The notes under the pieces are model-generated. The model ran no database searches. It was given only the letters and a program-made list of their open reading frames with translations, and was not told the origin of the DNA. Source: Cryptomeria japonica (lineage: Eukaryota; Streptophyta; Pinopsida; Cupressales; Cupressaceae). Taken from it: a stretch of 64,000 nucleotides of DNA. A program made the translations under genes and the position numbers. Location of the stretch: positions 118,519,847 through 118,583,846 of the forward strand of contig NC_081406.1 of the NCBI RefSeq assembly GCF_030272615.1, written 5' to 3'. Below, in pieces: positions 1-12,420 of the stretch (its first letter is position 1; the number at the start of each line of letters is the position of its first letter).

Positions 1-702
1 AGTGTGAGAATTAACACCGTATTATGGGAGATCTTTCTAGATAGATTCAGGGCATGACTTCTCTCACCCCAGTGGAGGCAGTCTCGAGTAGATGAGCTCT
101 ATGCTTTGCACTAGTTTGGTATGTTAGTGATTAGTTTGAGCATAGGTTCTATGAGCTCAAATAGTATGTTGATATTGGTGATGATAAGGCGATGCTAGCT
201 CAAAACTTCTTGAGGGGTCTAAATGACCTCATCAGTGGAGGAGTGAGAGTGTTTGAGTCTGCTTCAGTAGAGGTAGCTATGGCAAAAGACAGGCTGGTAG
301 AGCAGAATCTTGGTCATGCACATGGGAGTCAGTCTATAGTGCAAATCGGGAGTGTTCCTTTCAATGGGTCTAGAGTGAGAGGGAATTAGTCCAAGACTAC
401 TGCACCTTTTAGGGGTCCTCAAGCACCCACTAAGGGTGGACAGCAATAGCAACAGCAGCCACCATGATCGAAATAGTTTTAGGGCTAGCAGGGTGGCATC
501 TCTTAGCATAGGAAGAGAAGGAATTGGCAAAGGAGTAGGCAAAGATTTCCAGGGCAGTCCTCTTAGGGTGTATCTCAGGCTCCTAGTAGGGCAATATTTC
601 AATAGTCCAATGGGTCATCTGGGAGTTGAGGAACTGGTAGAGGAGCTTGCTTCACTTGTGGATAGTTTGGTCACATTGTCACTCAGTGTTCTCACCAGAT
701 AG
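1..702 (+). pseudogene. gag remnant of the Ty3/gypsy chromovirus
   Basis: A decayed capsid/nucleocapsid frame. The stretch starting near 192 (MLAQNFLRGLNDLI) matches the capsid segment FLRGL that precedes the nucleocapsid in plant chromovirus Gag. A Gln-rich linker follows near 430-460. A CCHC zinc knuckle is readable at 648-689 as C-F-T-C-G-stop-F-G-H-I-V-T-Q-C, the stop TAG replacing a residue between the second Cys and the His. Several other stops and at least one frameshift break the frame. The N-terminal half lies outside the window. Confidence 0.75.
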
Positions 703-1250
703 GGAGTCAGAGGCCAGCAGCATTAGAGTTGATAGTGGGGGATGCAGGTAGATCCCACAAAGTTTTTGCAGTAGTTAATGACTGCTAGATTGTGCAGCAC
801 GGTACAGTGATTAAGGTTGCAAGTGTGTTGTGTGGTATCCCTATCTCTGTACTTTTTGACTTTGGTGCTTTAGATATTTTATTTCTTCATCCATTATGGA
901 GCAGTGCGAGCTCATGTCTGCTAAGCAAGTGGATAGGTGGAAAGTAAATTTGGCTATCAGTGTGCGTGTGTCTTTTGATGCCTTCATTCCTTGTTGTGAG
1001 TTGGACCTAGGACCCTTTGTTACCTCAATTGACCTTCGAGTCATTCCTTTGGGGTCCTATGGAGTTGTGTTGGGGATGGATTGGATATCATCTCACAGCA
1101 CTCGTGTAGACTATCGTCTAAAGATAGTAGACTGTTTAGATGACCATGCGAAGAAATTGGGGATTGTTGGAGTTCAGCGATCAATATCGTTATGTATGAT
1201 TTCTGCTATGCAACTTAAGCGATGCATGTGTCGAGGGTGTTAGCTTTTTG
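703..1250 (+). pseudogene. aspartic protease remnant (pol)
   Basis: The retropepsin active-site motif appears near 855-870 as V-L-F-D-F-G-A, where D-S-G-A is expected, so the catalytic Asp is kept but Ser is Phe. Downstream, GVVLGMDWISSHS (about 1063-1102) matches the conserved second protease motif GMDWL of plant Ty3/gypsy Pol. The frame 896-1243 is the longest open piece and ends at a stop near 1241. Product would be the Gag-Pol processing protease; it is not functional here. Confidence 0.75.
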
Positions 1251-1259
1251 CAATTGCTC

Positions 1260-2065
1260 TTGAGGATGTGGATGAGGAAGAGAGTCGAGAAATTGCTCTT
1301 GGTGGTCACCCTATTCTTCAAGAGTATGTTGATGAGTTTCCTTTGGATATTCTTGGTATGCCTCTATAGCAAGACATAGATTTTCGCATTGACTTGGTTC
1401 CTGATGTAGAACCTATTTCGAGAGAACCATATTGGATGACTACTCAAGAGTTGAGTGATTTGAAGATGTAGATGGAGGAATTATTGGCTAAGGGGTTCAT
1501 TTGTCCTAGCATTTCTCCTTGGGGTGTGCTTGTTATATTCGTTAAGAAGAAGGATGCTTTTCTTCGGTTATGCATTGATTACTGACAGCTAAAAAAGCTA
1601 ACCATCAGGAATCGATATCCATTGCCTCGGATAGATGATTTTTTTTATTAGGTGAAGGGAGCCAATGTGTTCTCTAAGATTGATCTGAAATCTGGCTATC
1701 ATCAGTTGCACATTCATGATGCAGGCATTCATAGGATGATGTTCTACACTCGTTATGGTCATTATGAGTTCACAATGGTGCCATTTGGGTTGATGAATGT
1801 GCCTTCAGTTTTCATGAGCCTTATGAATGGGTTTTTTCGCACCTACCTTGATCATTTTGTTCTTATGTTCTTAGATGACATATTGATTTATTCTAGATCT
1901 ATGGAAGAGCATGAGGGCCACTTGTGACAGGTATTGAAGTGCTTGAGGGAGAATCAACTTTATGCCAACTTGGCTAAGTGTGACTTCTTCTAGTTAGAGG
2001 TGAGCTATCTCGGTCATATAGTTTTGGGGAGAAGGTGTATTTGTGGATCCTTGAAAGATCCAAGC
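1260..2065 (+). pseudogene. reverse transcriptase, N-terminal part (pol), interrupted at 2066
   Basis: RT fingers and palm are recognisable: [14 protein letters not shown] near 1515, LCIDY near 1570, NRYPLPRIDD near 1610, [15 protein letters not shown] at about 1670-1715, MPFGL-like VPFGLMNVP near 1780, and the catalytic FLDDILIYS box at about 1867-1895. Stops are seen at about 1367, 1467, 1582, 1648, 1925 and 1990, plus a one-base insertion near 2050. The frame ends in the VDP motif where the - strand element begins. Confidence 0.88.
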
Positions 2066-2903
2066 TGATAGGGAGTTTGGCAGGTAAGTACTCACAAGGC
2101 TAGTTTCTCAAAAGGATCAATTTATTGACTAAGGACTTGTAGAGTCTATTGTATTTGACTATCCAATCTGTTCTATTGTTGTCATGCCTAGTCCTCAATG
2201 GTTGGCTTTCATAACAAACTCCCCTCTTGGTGATGTCTCTTGCCCATGCACAAATCTACTCAAAATACTTAATCCTTCCACCTATACTTTCTCATGCTTG
2301 GCTCTTTGGGCCCTCAACCTTCAGTTTCAATGTGAACAAAGGTCTTTCATCATGTAAAAGTAGGGGCAGTGAGGTACTACTCACCTTTGGGTGCTCAAGA
2401 TCTTGTTTTGAGGTCAAATGCCCTTAACTTACTCAAAGTCCTTAACAAGGCTCAACCACCCCAAATGAGGCTACACACCATCTAGGAGTCCCAAAATACA
2501 ATTGGTGGATTTCTTGAAATGTTTTCATTATTCTTCATAAGCCTCCAAGTTGTCAAAGTTATGTGTTATGCAATAGGGCTACTAGCCCGTGGAAGCCTAA
2601 TTGGCCATGTTTTTCTCTCTCCGATCAACGATGGCCTTTTTAACCACAAATAAAGTTTGGGATGTTGTTTTAGGGGTGTATGCTCAAGGATTTTGGGGGT
2701 TTAGCCCACTGTTAGTGCAGTTTTCAGACTATCCACTTTTTATGGCATAAGTGCAGGGTTTTGTAGGGTTTAGAGCAAGCCATGTTTGAAAGTCTCACCC
2801 ACTCCACTCTTCAAGCCTCCTCCTTGGTATAGGACCTCTTCCACACCTCAAGGAACCTTGCCCTTCTTTTTCTCTACAAGGAAAACGTCAAACACTTGGC
2901 ACA
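2066..2903 (-). repeat. 3' LTR fragment of the nested gypsy element
   Basis: Aligns with 5397-6275 from TGATAGG up to ACTTGGCACA, with a few small gaps (for example the segment near 5885-5920 is missing here). Beyond 2903 the match stops and RT coding sequence begins, marking a deletion breakpoint within the LTR. Confidence 0.85.
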
Positions 2904-4000
2904 AAACCAAGATAGACCAATTCTTACTTCATAAGATCACATTTTTCAAGATTAATGGTTAGTTGTTCATCAGATAACTATTTCAAAACATTAGCTAAAT
3001 GTTGTAAGTGCTCTTCCTTAGTCTTGGTGAAAATAAGAATATCATCTAAATACACTACAACAAATTTGCCAATGAAATCATGTAATACTTCATTCATGAG
3101 TCTCATGAATGTGCTAGGAGCATTAGAGAGTCCAAAAGGCATGACTAGCCACTCATAGAGACCGTCATTCATTTTGAAAGTTGTCTTCCACTCATCCCCC
3201 TCTTTGATTCTTATCTAATGGTAACCACTCTTCAAATCAATCTTACTGAAATACTGTGCACTCCCCAAACAATCCATCAAATCCTCTATCTTGGGTATGG
3301 GAAATTTGTATCTGATGGTGATTTTGTTTATGGCTCTAGAATCTGTACAAAGTCTCCATGTTCCACCTTTCTTAGGTGCCAACATTGTAGGTACTACACA
3401 AGGACTAATTCTCTTCCTAATTAGCCCTTGGTCTAAGAGTTCTTGTATTTGTCTTGCTACCTCCTTGTTTTGTTCAAGGGTCATCTTGTAGGATACCTTA
3501 TTGGGAAAAGAGGCTCGAAGAATGAAGTCAATTTGATGGCTAATGGCTCTAGGAGGTGGTAAGGCTGTAGGTGTACCATCACTAATTATTTTTTTGAAGT
3601 TATCAAGGATTTGCTACACCTCACATGGTATCTCAACTTTCTTTTCTACCTTTTCTTCCTTAGGCTTCACTATGAGTGCAAATCCTACTCCTTCACCTTC
3701 TTCTAGTGTTTTTATGAACTCTTTCTCATTCACTAACATGATGTTAGGCACCTTATTTCTGCTCTCTCCTTCTTCGGTGAGGGATTGAATCTGATAGTTT
3801 ACTCCATCTTTCTGAAAGGAATAGGAGTTTCTTTCTCCATCATGTTGTTCTTTTCAGTCAAACTGCCATGGTCTACCCAACAGCAAGTGGCAAGCATCCA
3901 TAGGAAGGATGTCACATAGGATCCTATCTACATATACCCCAATGTGGAAATCTACCCAAGCTTGCTCACTTACCAACACATGTTTTCCCTTATTCAACTA
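2904..4000 (-). pseudogene. Pol remnant: protease end and reverse transcriptase of the nested gypsy element
   Basis: Read on the - strand: CHLLLGRPWQFD near 3870-3900 is the second protease motif; MTLEQNKEVARQIQELLDQG (from 3484) leads into RT with [48 protein letters not shown] (ending near 3215), [21 protein letters not shown] and the catalytic [15 protein letters not shown] box near 3030-3050. One stop near 3216 and one near 3900 break the frame. RNase H and integrase are absent because of the deletion at 2903. Confidence 0.88.
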
Positions 4001-4471
4001 GGTGACTTTGTATGGCTCGTTGTGTTGTATCCTAGGTAGTTTCAATTTGCTTACTGCTTCTTCTGATATGATTTTATTTGTGGATCCTAAATCTATGATC
4101 ACCTTACACACCTTTCCCATGATTTTACACTTAATCTTGAACAATTCTCTTCTCTGTGAGGCCTCTGCACTATGTGGCTTCTTCATTAACACTCTCTTGA
4201 TCATTAAACTCTCACCATCTTCTGAAGCTAGGTTGTTCAGTGCTGAAGTTTTGGTATTACCTCCATCTTCTTGAACATAATTTGCCCTCTTTTCACCTCC
4301 ATAGGATGAACTAGGCTTCTTTGGGCATCTATAGGCAGGGTGGCCCAACTTTTGGCAGTTATAGCACTTCATGGTTGAGAAGTAGGACCCTCTCCCTAGT
4401 CCATTATATCTACCTCTACTTGGGTTGCTTGATCCCCTACCCCTATAGTTGGGTTTTCTTTGAGAATCCAC
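3998..4471 (-). pseudogene. Gag C-terminus with zinc knuckle and protease active site
   Basis: An open - strand frame of 157 codons. It begins in an Arg/Gly-rich basic tract, then a perfect CCHC knuckle (C-Y-N-C-Q-K-L-G-H-P-A-Y-R-C, near 4325-4366), a linker, and the protease start I-I-D-L-G-S-T near 4065-4085 (DSGST expected; Ser is Leu). It continues the gag frame above it with a stop near 4497. RNA binding and packaging would be its role. Confidence 0.85.
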
Positions 4472-4486
4472 ACTTTTCTCAATAAG

Positions 4487-5344
4487 TTTAGACTCTCCCT
4501 AGGATCATTGATCTATGCTACTTCCTCCAAAACTGCCTCTATGGCCTCTACCATCTCTTCCCCTACCTCTTCCTCTATTTTTTTGTTCTTTCTTTCTCCT
4601 ACCTTTCTCTTCCACTTTAAGTGCCAATTGATAGCACTTGTGTACGGTTTGTGGGCATAAAAAGCTCATCTCTTCTTGGATGTTCCATCTTAACCCATTC
4701 AAGTACCTTTCCACTTTGATGCTCTCATCCTCTACTACTTTGGATCTCATACATAGTTTCTAAAACTCTTCAGTGTAGCTACTGACATCTAGGTCTTTTT
4801 GTCTCAAGTTTTGTCTTTTCTTGTGAAGTTGTATCTCATAGTCCTCAGGAAGGTAGGTCTCCTTGATTTTGGCTACCATTTCCTTCTAGGTGGCTAGTGG
4901 TTGCTTACCTTCTTTCACCCTTTCCTCTTGGATGAATTTCCACCATGTCAAGGTTGCCCCTCTCAGCCTTGATTTGGCCACCTTGACCTTTTGTGCTTCA
5001 GTCACTCCATCACACTCAAAATGGTTTTCTAACCCTTCAATCCACTCTATTAGAGCATTTGGATCCATCTACCCACTGAAAAGGGCCACTCCTTCTAAGG
5101 TCTTACCACTCATAGCTCTCAAGGCTTTCAAGAATGGTTCCTGCTCAATGACAGGGTTAGGTATGGGAACCTCATCTTCTATGGCCACCATTTTACCCTT
5201 ATCACCAACCTTATCATGGACCTCCTCAGTTCTAACTTCTACTTCAGCTAATTTCATTGCCAGTTGATTTAATCTATCTCTGAGTACCCTATTTTCCTCT
5301 TCTTGATCTTCAACCTTCTTGGCCAATTCTGCATTGGTCACCAT
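4487..5344 (-). pseudogene. Gag (capsid) of the nested gypsy element
   Basis: Starts at ATG 5342-5344, about 40 bases inside the PBS. Residues 1-40 are a charged coiled-coil-like stretch (KKVEDQEEENRVLRDRLNQL). After a stop near 5070 the capsid core follows: IEWIEGLENHFECDGV, KVKVAKSRLRGATLTWW, typical of plant chromovirus Gag. Stops near 4885, 4760 and 4500 break it further. It is the best preserved gag in the window. Confidence 0.85.
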
Positions 5345-5378
5345 GTTTTCCTAATGTGTCTTTCTCTTGAATCTTTTG

Positions 5379-5396
5379 TTGGCTCTGATACCACTC
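5379..5396 (-). other. Primer binding site (initiator tRNA-Met type)
   Basis: On the - strand the sequence TGGTATCAGAGCC directly follows the 5' LTR after a few bases. It is complementary to the 3' end of plant initiator tRNA-Met, the common primer of plant LTR retrotransposons. Confidence 0.9.
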
Positions 5397-7254
5397 TGAT
5401 AGGTAGTTTTGCAGGTAAGTACTCACAAGGCTAGTTGCTCAAAAGGATCAATTTATTGACTAAGGACTTGTAGAGTCTGTTGTATTTGACTATCCAATCT
5501 TTTCTAATGTTGTCATGCCTAGTCCTCAATGGTTGGCTTGCCTAACAAACTCCCCTCTTGGTGATGTCTCTTGCCCATGCACAAAACTACTCAAAATACT
5601 TAATCCTTCCACCTATACTTGCTCATGCTCAGCTCTTGGAGCCCTCAACCTTTAGTTTCAATATAAACTAAGGTCTTTCATCATGTAAAAGTAGGGACAG
5701 TGAGGTACTACTCACCTTTGGGTGCTCAAGATCTTGTTTTGAGGTCAAATGCCCTTAATTTACTCAAAGTCCTTAACAAGGCTCAACTACCCCAAATGAG
5801 GTTGCACACTATTTAGGAGTCCCAAAATACAATTGGTGGATTTATTGAAATGTTTTCATTATGCTTCATAAGCCTCCAAGTTCCATTTTTCCATCAGGTT
5901 CATGAAATTTGCAAAAACTATCAAAGTTGTGTGTTATGCAGCAAGGCTACTAGCTTGTGGAGGCCTAATTGGCCATGTTTTGCTCCCTCTGGTCAACGAT
6001 GGACTTTTTAACCACAAAGAAAGTTTGGGATGTTGTTTTATGGGTGTATGCTCAAGGATTTTTGGGGTTTAGCCCACTGTTAGTGCAGTTTTCAGGCTGT
6101 CCACTTTTTATGGCATAAATGGAGGGTTTTGTAGGGTTTAGAGCAAACCATGTTTGAAAGTCTCACCCACTCCACTCTTCAAGCCTCCTCCTTGGTATAG
6201 GACCTCTTCCACACCTCAAGGAACCTTCCCCTACTTTTTTTATACAAGGAAAACATCAAACACTTGGCACACAAGAAGGAAAACAGTGAATTGCCTCTGC
6301 CACTGTCTTTTCACTACCTTTTACCAGTCAAATTGCTGCTATCTCTTCTGGACCTGCATTGTAAGAGTTTGTAATGGATTTATACCTCAATGAGGTCTGC
6401 CACATAACAATATATCTTCCTATTACATTGCATTTAGTGTTCCAAGGCGTGGATAATGCTTTGAGCATCCCATTTAGCAAAATGACAACAAGTTTCACAA
6501 AAACATTGAACTCATTATTTTGTCTACAAAAAGAGAATGATTACAAGATGTAAGCTATTCTAATACATCAAGATGGTACTTAAAATCCTTGGTCACATGT
6601 CCAAACCTTGTCACATCCATTTTCTCACCCAAATTGTTTTTGAGTGCAAACTTTGAGTGTTATTCAAGCTACTAGCCAAATGACAAACACTTGCCTAGTA
6701 TTCACTCAATGGCATCTTCAAACCATTCTTATAGCACAAAAAGAAAAGAATGTACATCATATATAGATGGATCAACTTGGAAGAATCCATTGGAGGGATC
6801 CCAGACCTAGATCAACCAAGTTGACACATTTTACAACTCCAAACCCCTTGCAAGGTAGCAGATTCCCCATTATGAAATAATTTTACACAAACCAATTTCC
6901 AAAGTAAACTAGTATAAAAGTCACTTGGAAGGAATTAAAGGACCAATATAAACACTTCCTAGAAGGTACAGTATGGATAACAATGCTACAGTATGGACTG
7001 TTACTCTAAGAAGCATAAAAATAGTGAAATAAACCAAAAGTTCATGATTTGTATTGAAAAGAACTTGCTCAAACAAAAACCAACCCTTTACAAGGAAAAT
7101 GGAGGCCTTATATAGTTTCTCTAGTTGGTTTCCAAGCCCTTGTATGGACATGAGGCTTCAAAACTCATTTTGCAAGAAAAATAATAGTTTTCACAACTTT
7201 CTTAAGCCAAAATGACAACTTTTTCTTGCTCAAAAAGGCATTTTTCTTAAGCCA
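5397..7254 (-). repeat. Complete 5' LTR of the nested gypsy element, about 1858 bp
   Basis: In + orientation begins TGATAGG beside the PBS and ends CTTAAGCCA at 7254, exactly where the interrupted host pol resumes. Shares 5397-6275 with the left LTR fragment. No protein-coding content. Confidence 0.82.
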
Positions 7255-7850
7255 TTGTAGATTGGCCAGTGATGACCAATGTTGTAGAGGTTGAAAGTTT
7301 CATGGGTTTGGCTAGATATTACCATTGCTTTGTTTAGAGTTTTTCCCAGATAAGCCAACCGATTACTTCTCTTCAGAGGAAAGGGAAGAAGTTTGTTTGG
7401 TCAGAGTGGTGTGAGTTAGCTTTTCGTACCTTGAAGGAACTCCTTGTTAGTGCCCTGATTTTTGCAGTTCCTGACCCATCCAGAGATTTTATGGTATGCA
7501 CAGATGCCTCTTTAGAAGGTATAGGTGCAGTGCTTATGCAGGATGGATGTGTGGTTTTCTATGAGTCTCGCAAACTCGAGGACCACGAGTTGAACTATCT
7601 AGTTCATGACTTGGATTTGGCAGTTGTAGTGCATGTGTTAGTTAGATGGCGACATTTCCTATTGGGGTATCGGTTTGAGCTACATAGTGATCACCACAGT
7701 TTGCACTATATTTTCATGCAACCGAACTTGAATGCTCAACAATGAAGATGGATGGAATTATTCTACAAGTATGGTTTTGAGGTTCAATATATTCAAGGGA
7801 AAGAGAATCTAGTGGCAGATGCTTTAAGTCGTAGGTGACATGAGGTTACA
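7255..7850 (+). pseudogene. RT thumb and RNase H of the same chromovirus, resuming after the insert
   Basis: Begins VDWPVMTNVVEVESFMGLARYY, the segment that follows VDP in Ty3/gypsy RT, so it continues the frame broken at 2065. RNase H follows: FMVCTDASLEGIGAVLMQ (first catalytic Asp at about 7503), the DLDLAVVVHVLVRWRHFLLG segment, HSDHHSL (second Asp) and the closing VADALSRR near 7815-7838. Stops occur at 7334 and 7743. It would remove template RNA during reverse transcription. Confidence 0.87.
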
Positions 7851-9320
7851 ACATTGTCCCTTGGAGTGGACTTCAAAGAGATAATTCTTGGAGTTCTTCC
7901 TGAAGACACCTAGTATTAGGATGTTAGAGCCATGGTGGAGTTTGGAAGGCCATTGGAGGGTAGAAATTCTAGATATTATCTTGAGTCAGATGGTCTTCTT
8001 CGACATCTTAGATGGATCTATGTACCTCCATTGAAGGGTCTTCACATTTTGATCATGACTAAGGCCCATCATGCACCTTATTTAGCACACCCTAGTGTCA
8101 AGAAGATGCATGCAGATCTTAGATAGATATATCATTGGGCTGGTATGAAATGTGACATTGCTGATGTTTTGTCGAAGTGCTTAGAATGTTAGCGGGTGAA
8201 GGCAGAGTATTAGCACCCTATAGGGATTTTACAGCCTAATTTGATCCCGGATGTGAAATGGGATATCATTTTCATGGATTTCATATTAGGGTTGCCTATT
8301 TCTTCACATCGTCATGATGCCATCATGGTCATTGTTGATAGATTGAACAAAGTTACTCATTTTGTTCCTATTCGATCTTCTTATATAGCAGCAGTGGTGG
8401 CACAAGTCTTCTTGGAAGATGTGGTGAGGTTGCATGGGATTCCAAGGCAGACCATTTTAGATAGACATCTCATCTTTACTTCAACATTGTGAACCTCACT
8501 CTAGCATGCTTTGGGGACCTAGTTGAAATTCAGTTCAACGTATCACCTAGAGACCAATGGTCAGACTGAGCATGTTAATCAGGTCTTGGAGGACATGCTT
8601 CACATGTATGTTATGGATTAGTAGTCGTGCTGGGAGGAATATCTTTTCCTTGTGGAGTTTTCTTATAACAATGGATATCACATCTCTATAGGCATGTCCC
8701 CCTTCCAGGAATTGTATGGTCATCCTTGCCGTACTCCTTTGAGTTGGGATTGGTTAGAGGATAGGGTGAGTTTAGGCCTAGATATTCTTCATGAGATGGA
8801 GCAACAGGTTGAGAAGATTCATGGGCATTTAGTTGCTTCTTAGGATAGGAAGAGGAAGTATGCTAATGCTCATAGAGTGGATCGTCAATTTTTAGTTGGC
8901 AACCATGTCTTCTTGAGAGTGCGTCCGTGGAAGAGCTCGATCTATTATGGAAAGGGTTCTAAGTTAGCTTCTCATTTTGTTGGCCCTTTTGAGATCCTTG
9001 AGAGGATAGGACCTATTGCCTACCGTCTTGCCTTGCCACCGAGTCTATCCTGCATCCACAATGTCTTTCATGTTTTGGTTCTTCGACCTTATCATCCTGA
9101 TGTGACTCATGTTCTTGATTGGAATGCTTAGCAGGTCGAGGACAGGCATCTTTCCATCGAGCCCGTGCCCATTCTTCAACATCAGGATTTGATCCTCGGC
9201 GGTTGTACTGTTGATTAGGTAAGGTTCCTATGGGACACAAGTGATGAGACCTTAGCGACATGGGAGAATAAAGACCAGATGAGAGAGCTTTATTCTTATC
9301 TGTTTTAGCCTTCAACGAGT
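7850..9320 (+). pseudogene. integrase with GPY/F module and C-terminal chromodomain
   Basis: The HHCC zinc-binding end is readable (AHHAPYLAHPSVKKMH near 8060, then C-L-E-C near 8180). The catalytic core shows D at FMDFILGLP (about 8270), D in LDRH near 8460 and E in NGQTEHVNQ near 8565. The GPY/F module is clear: LASHFVGPFEILERIG at about 8965-9010. The tail 9135-9310 matches a chromodomain (VRFLWDTSDETLATWENKDQ), which in chromoviruses is thought to steer integration to particular chromatin. Stops at about 8104, 8190, 8210, 8490, 8840, 9129 and 9215. Confidence 0.85.
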
Positions 9321-11194
9321 AAGCCTAGTTTTGCAGTGGAGGATGTAGTAGCCCTCCTTGATCAGACTCTTTTTGTACTTATGTTTGACTTCAATTGACT
9401 ATTCAGTGGAACATTATTGTTATATATGATTCAGAATTTATGCGATGTTATTTCATGCTTTATCTATATTTGTGGTGTATGCTTTCATGCAGTATCTTAG
9501 TGCTTATGATTAATGTTATTTTTGTGGATCATTATGATGGACTGACACTTTTACCTTATATATTGCGTGTTTGCAAGTGTATGGGATGTGAGGGGATGAT
9601 TTTCCTTCACTCACTTTGGTGAGACAGGTAACATCATGAGTATCCTTCATCGGTGTGTGTGTTGTGTCTATTTATATATTTGACTGTATGCATGCGTGAT
9701 TTGTTGATGTAGGACATTGCAGGTACAAGTACTGGGTAGGTAAGGGGTATCAACTCCACCTGGTTTCATAGGTCTAAGTGTGCCTTATATGTCTAATGGG
9801 AGTGGAGGATATAGTTGTTGGATCATAGCTGGACCCATAGTCACACTCTTGTGAGTGTTGTCAGTCAGTTGTCTTTCCGTTGGCCGATATGTGAGTCAGA
9901 GTGCTTTAGTGTTTTCATCTTGTGAGTAGTCGTTTGATCATTCCTTGTTTTGCATGCTTTCGATTATTTGAATAGTCATTTAATTGAGTGAATGATGCTA
10001 TTTTTTTGTTGGTGTAATTAGTTGATTATTATGCTCTTGAGATTATTGATTTAATTAAATTAATGAGTTGCTAGAATTAAATGGTTAAATTGGCTTATTT
10101 TATTGTGTTTAGTGGTATTAAATATTGTGAAAAGGAAATAAATAATTGCCTAACCATTTAAATGTTAAATGCTATGTTGAAAGAAAGTATTATGAAAATA
10201 AAAGATAAATAAATAAAAGCTTTTCCCTTTTACCTTTCCATTTGCCATTTGTATTTTGTTTTTGTTGAAAAAAGAATTGTTTATGGAAAAGGGTAAATGT
10301 CATTGCTTTTACTTTTTAAATAGTTTATTCTGATTGGTGGAGAAAAATTTTAACCTAGAAAGTTTAGGTTGAAATATATTTTTCCCATATATTCCTGCGA
10401 GTTCACGGGGAAGGAAGGTGGATTTTTTAATGAGAAATTTTGAAAACCATTTTGGAAGAGGAGCTGGAGTTGTATTTGGTTTGCAAGATTGGGATTCTTC
10501 CATCAATTTGCTTCCTGGTTTGTTCGAAGGTTGGATAATCTCTTCCTATTTTGCAATTTAATTTTGAATGTTTTAGTTGCTTCCTATGTGTTGGAAAAAT
10601 GTAAATCTCTTTGTAAATTATTTTTGAATGATTGGAATGAAAGAAAGAGTGTCGGTTATTGATGATTTTGTTGAATTCATATCAAATCTTTGCATATGGG
10701 AAGGAAATGGTTCATCTTCCTATTTGTTGTTTGTTATTTTCTCTTACAAAATCAAGTTCTTGAATTACCTCTTCTATTTGTTATAATACGGAATAGATTT
10801 AGTTTGCTGTGTGTTTTCTAGTATCTATTTGCACAAGTTTTGGGGCTTATGTTGGCAAAATTGGTTATTTGCCCTCGCAAGATGCAAGAAATTCTTCCTG
10901 TGTAATGGAAGTGAAGAAATTTATTATAATCCTTCTCCTATCTTTTAAAATTCTTCTTATGTTACCCAATATCCTTATAATTGGGGCTATTGTGTGTTAT
11001 TATTCACCATTTTCTTGATTGGTAAATATCATTTCTCATTTTGGATTCTGGCATTTTGTCTATGTGCCCCATGAAATAATAGGGGATGATTTAGTTCATT
11101 TTAAATTATTTAAGAGAAGGAAATTTATTATTAAATTAGTTAAACCTTGCCCACATGGCAGGCTAGTCCCACCATGTGTGACACTAGTTGCTTG

Positions 11195-11415
11195 CTATCA
11201 TGGTAGCAGTACTACAAATCAGTAGTGATTGCTATGCAGGTAGAAGCACTACCTATGGGTAGTGTCTGCTATGTAGGTAGCAGCACTACCAGTCGTAGGA
11301 CTGCCTCCAGTCGGTAGCAACACTACCAGTCAGTAGTGGCTACTACCGGCGGTAGCAGCACTACCGGTGGGTAGTGTTTGCTACTACTGGCAGGAGCACT
11401 ACCACAGGTAGGGCC
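11195..11415 (+). repeat. GC-rich cluster of degenerate GTAGCAGCACTACC palindromes inside the LTR
   Basis: About ten copies of GGTAG...CTACC half-sites alternate in both orientations (for example GGTAGCAGCACTACC), with spacers of 5-15 bases. The block is markedly more GC-rich than the LTR around it. Each unit can fold on itself. Function unknown; it may be a decayed minisatellite or a protein-binding array of the LTR. Confidence 0.75.
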
Positions 11416-12420
11416 TTGACCTATCATGTGCCATTCACCCTCACGATACATTTCACTATGCCGTTGATTTTATTTTTATTAAATGCTATGAAAATTTTTA
11501 AGGTTAGTTTAAATGTTATGTTAAATGGTAATTCATAACAAGGCTTGGGATTTTAATTCAAATTGTTAAATTGGAGTTTAATTTTGGAAATAGATTATAT
11601 ATTTATTATAATTCATATTTTTAGTTAGTTGAATAATTAATTTGGATTTCAATCTATTTTGGAATATTGAATTAGAGATTATATAGAAATGAATGTCGTT
11701 TCTAAATGATCATTAAATGAAGGGTGTTTTTATTTACTTTTCAGTCAATGAATTTGCAAGTGTTAGATGTTGATTTTCTCAAAGATTGTTTGGGTGCGGA
11801 CTTTGTGAAATTATTTTTCCTTGCAAAGAGTAGTATTTGTGGCTATTTCTCATCTTTGATTCAATCGTCCTGTTGTGGCACATTTGGTATCTTTTGATCA
11901 AGATATGTATGATGACCTTGTTGTCTTAACCATGTAGTGTTTTTCTTATGGTTAACCAAGAGTTAGTATGTCCTTGTTTTACCACTTGTTTTTGGATAGT
12001 GGTTTTATGTCTGTCTGTTTGCCATGGGTCCTTGTGGAGTGACCATGTTTGTTATTATCCATTGAGAGAGTCACTTTCAAGCGGGGGTCGCGCCTGATGT
12101 CGATGGTAGGATAACCCCTCAAAGGTCAGTTAATAAGTGATAACCTAATAATTGATTAGGAGGTGGGTAGTTTATAAAATTATATAAGATATTGTACTCT
12201 GTGCATGCTTGAGTGCTCGTATAGGCTCAAAATATAGTGGGAAGGCATGAAATGGTAGACCAACTACCTTGTCTTCACGAAGGGTTGGTAGGGTCCACAT
12301 GAGACTTAGATGGAGCCAGAAGTTCGGGAAAGGTTACCCGGATAACCCAAGATGGGGGTCGGGACCTATGGAGGCCTACCATGATAACCAACATAATCCA
12401 TGCAATGACACTCTCTCTTT

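Larger units (their letters stand above)
2066..7254 (-). mobile_element. Second Ty3/gypsy element, - strand, nested in the first; pol truncated
   Basis: Two copies of one LTR sequence, 5397-7254 (complete) and 2066-2903 (partial), flank - strand gag, protease and RT frames. The PBS next to the right LTR fixes orientation. RT joins straight into the middle of the 3' LTR at about 2903, so RNase H, integrase and about 1 kb of the 3' LTR have been removed by one deletion. No clear target duplication: the left flank is CAAGC, the right TTGTA; some host bases were lost. LTR copies differ by several percent where they align, so the insertion is not recent. Confidence 0.88.

Noticed and set aside
264-602. 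A - strand protein of 112 codons
   Set aside because: It is the complement of the gag region of the + strand chromovirus; no motif.
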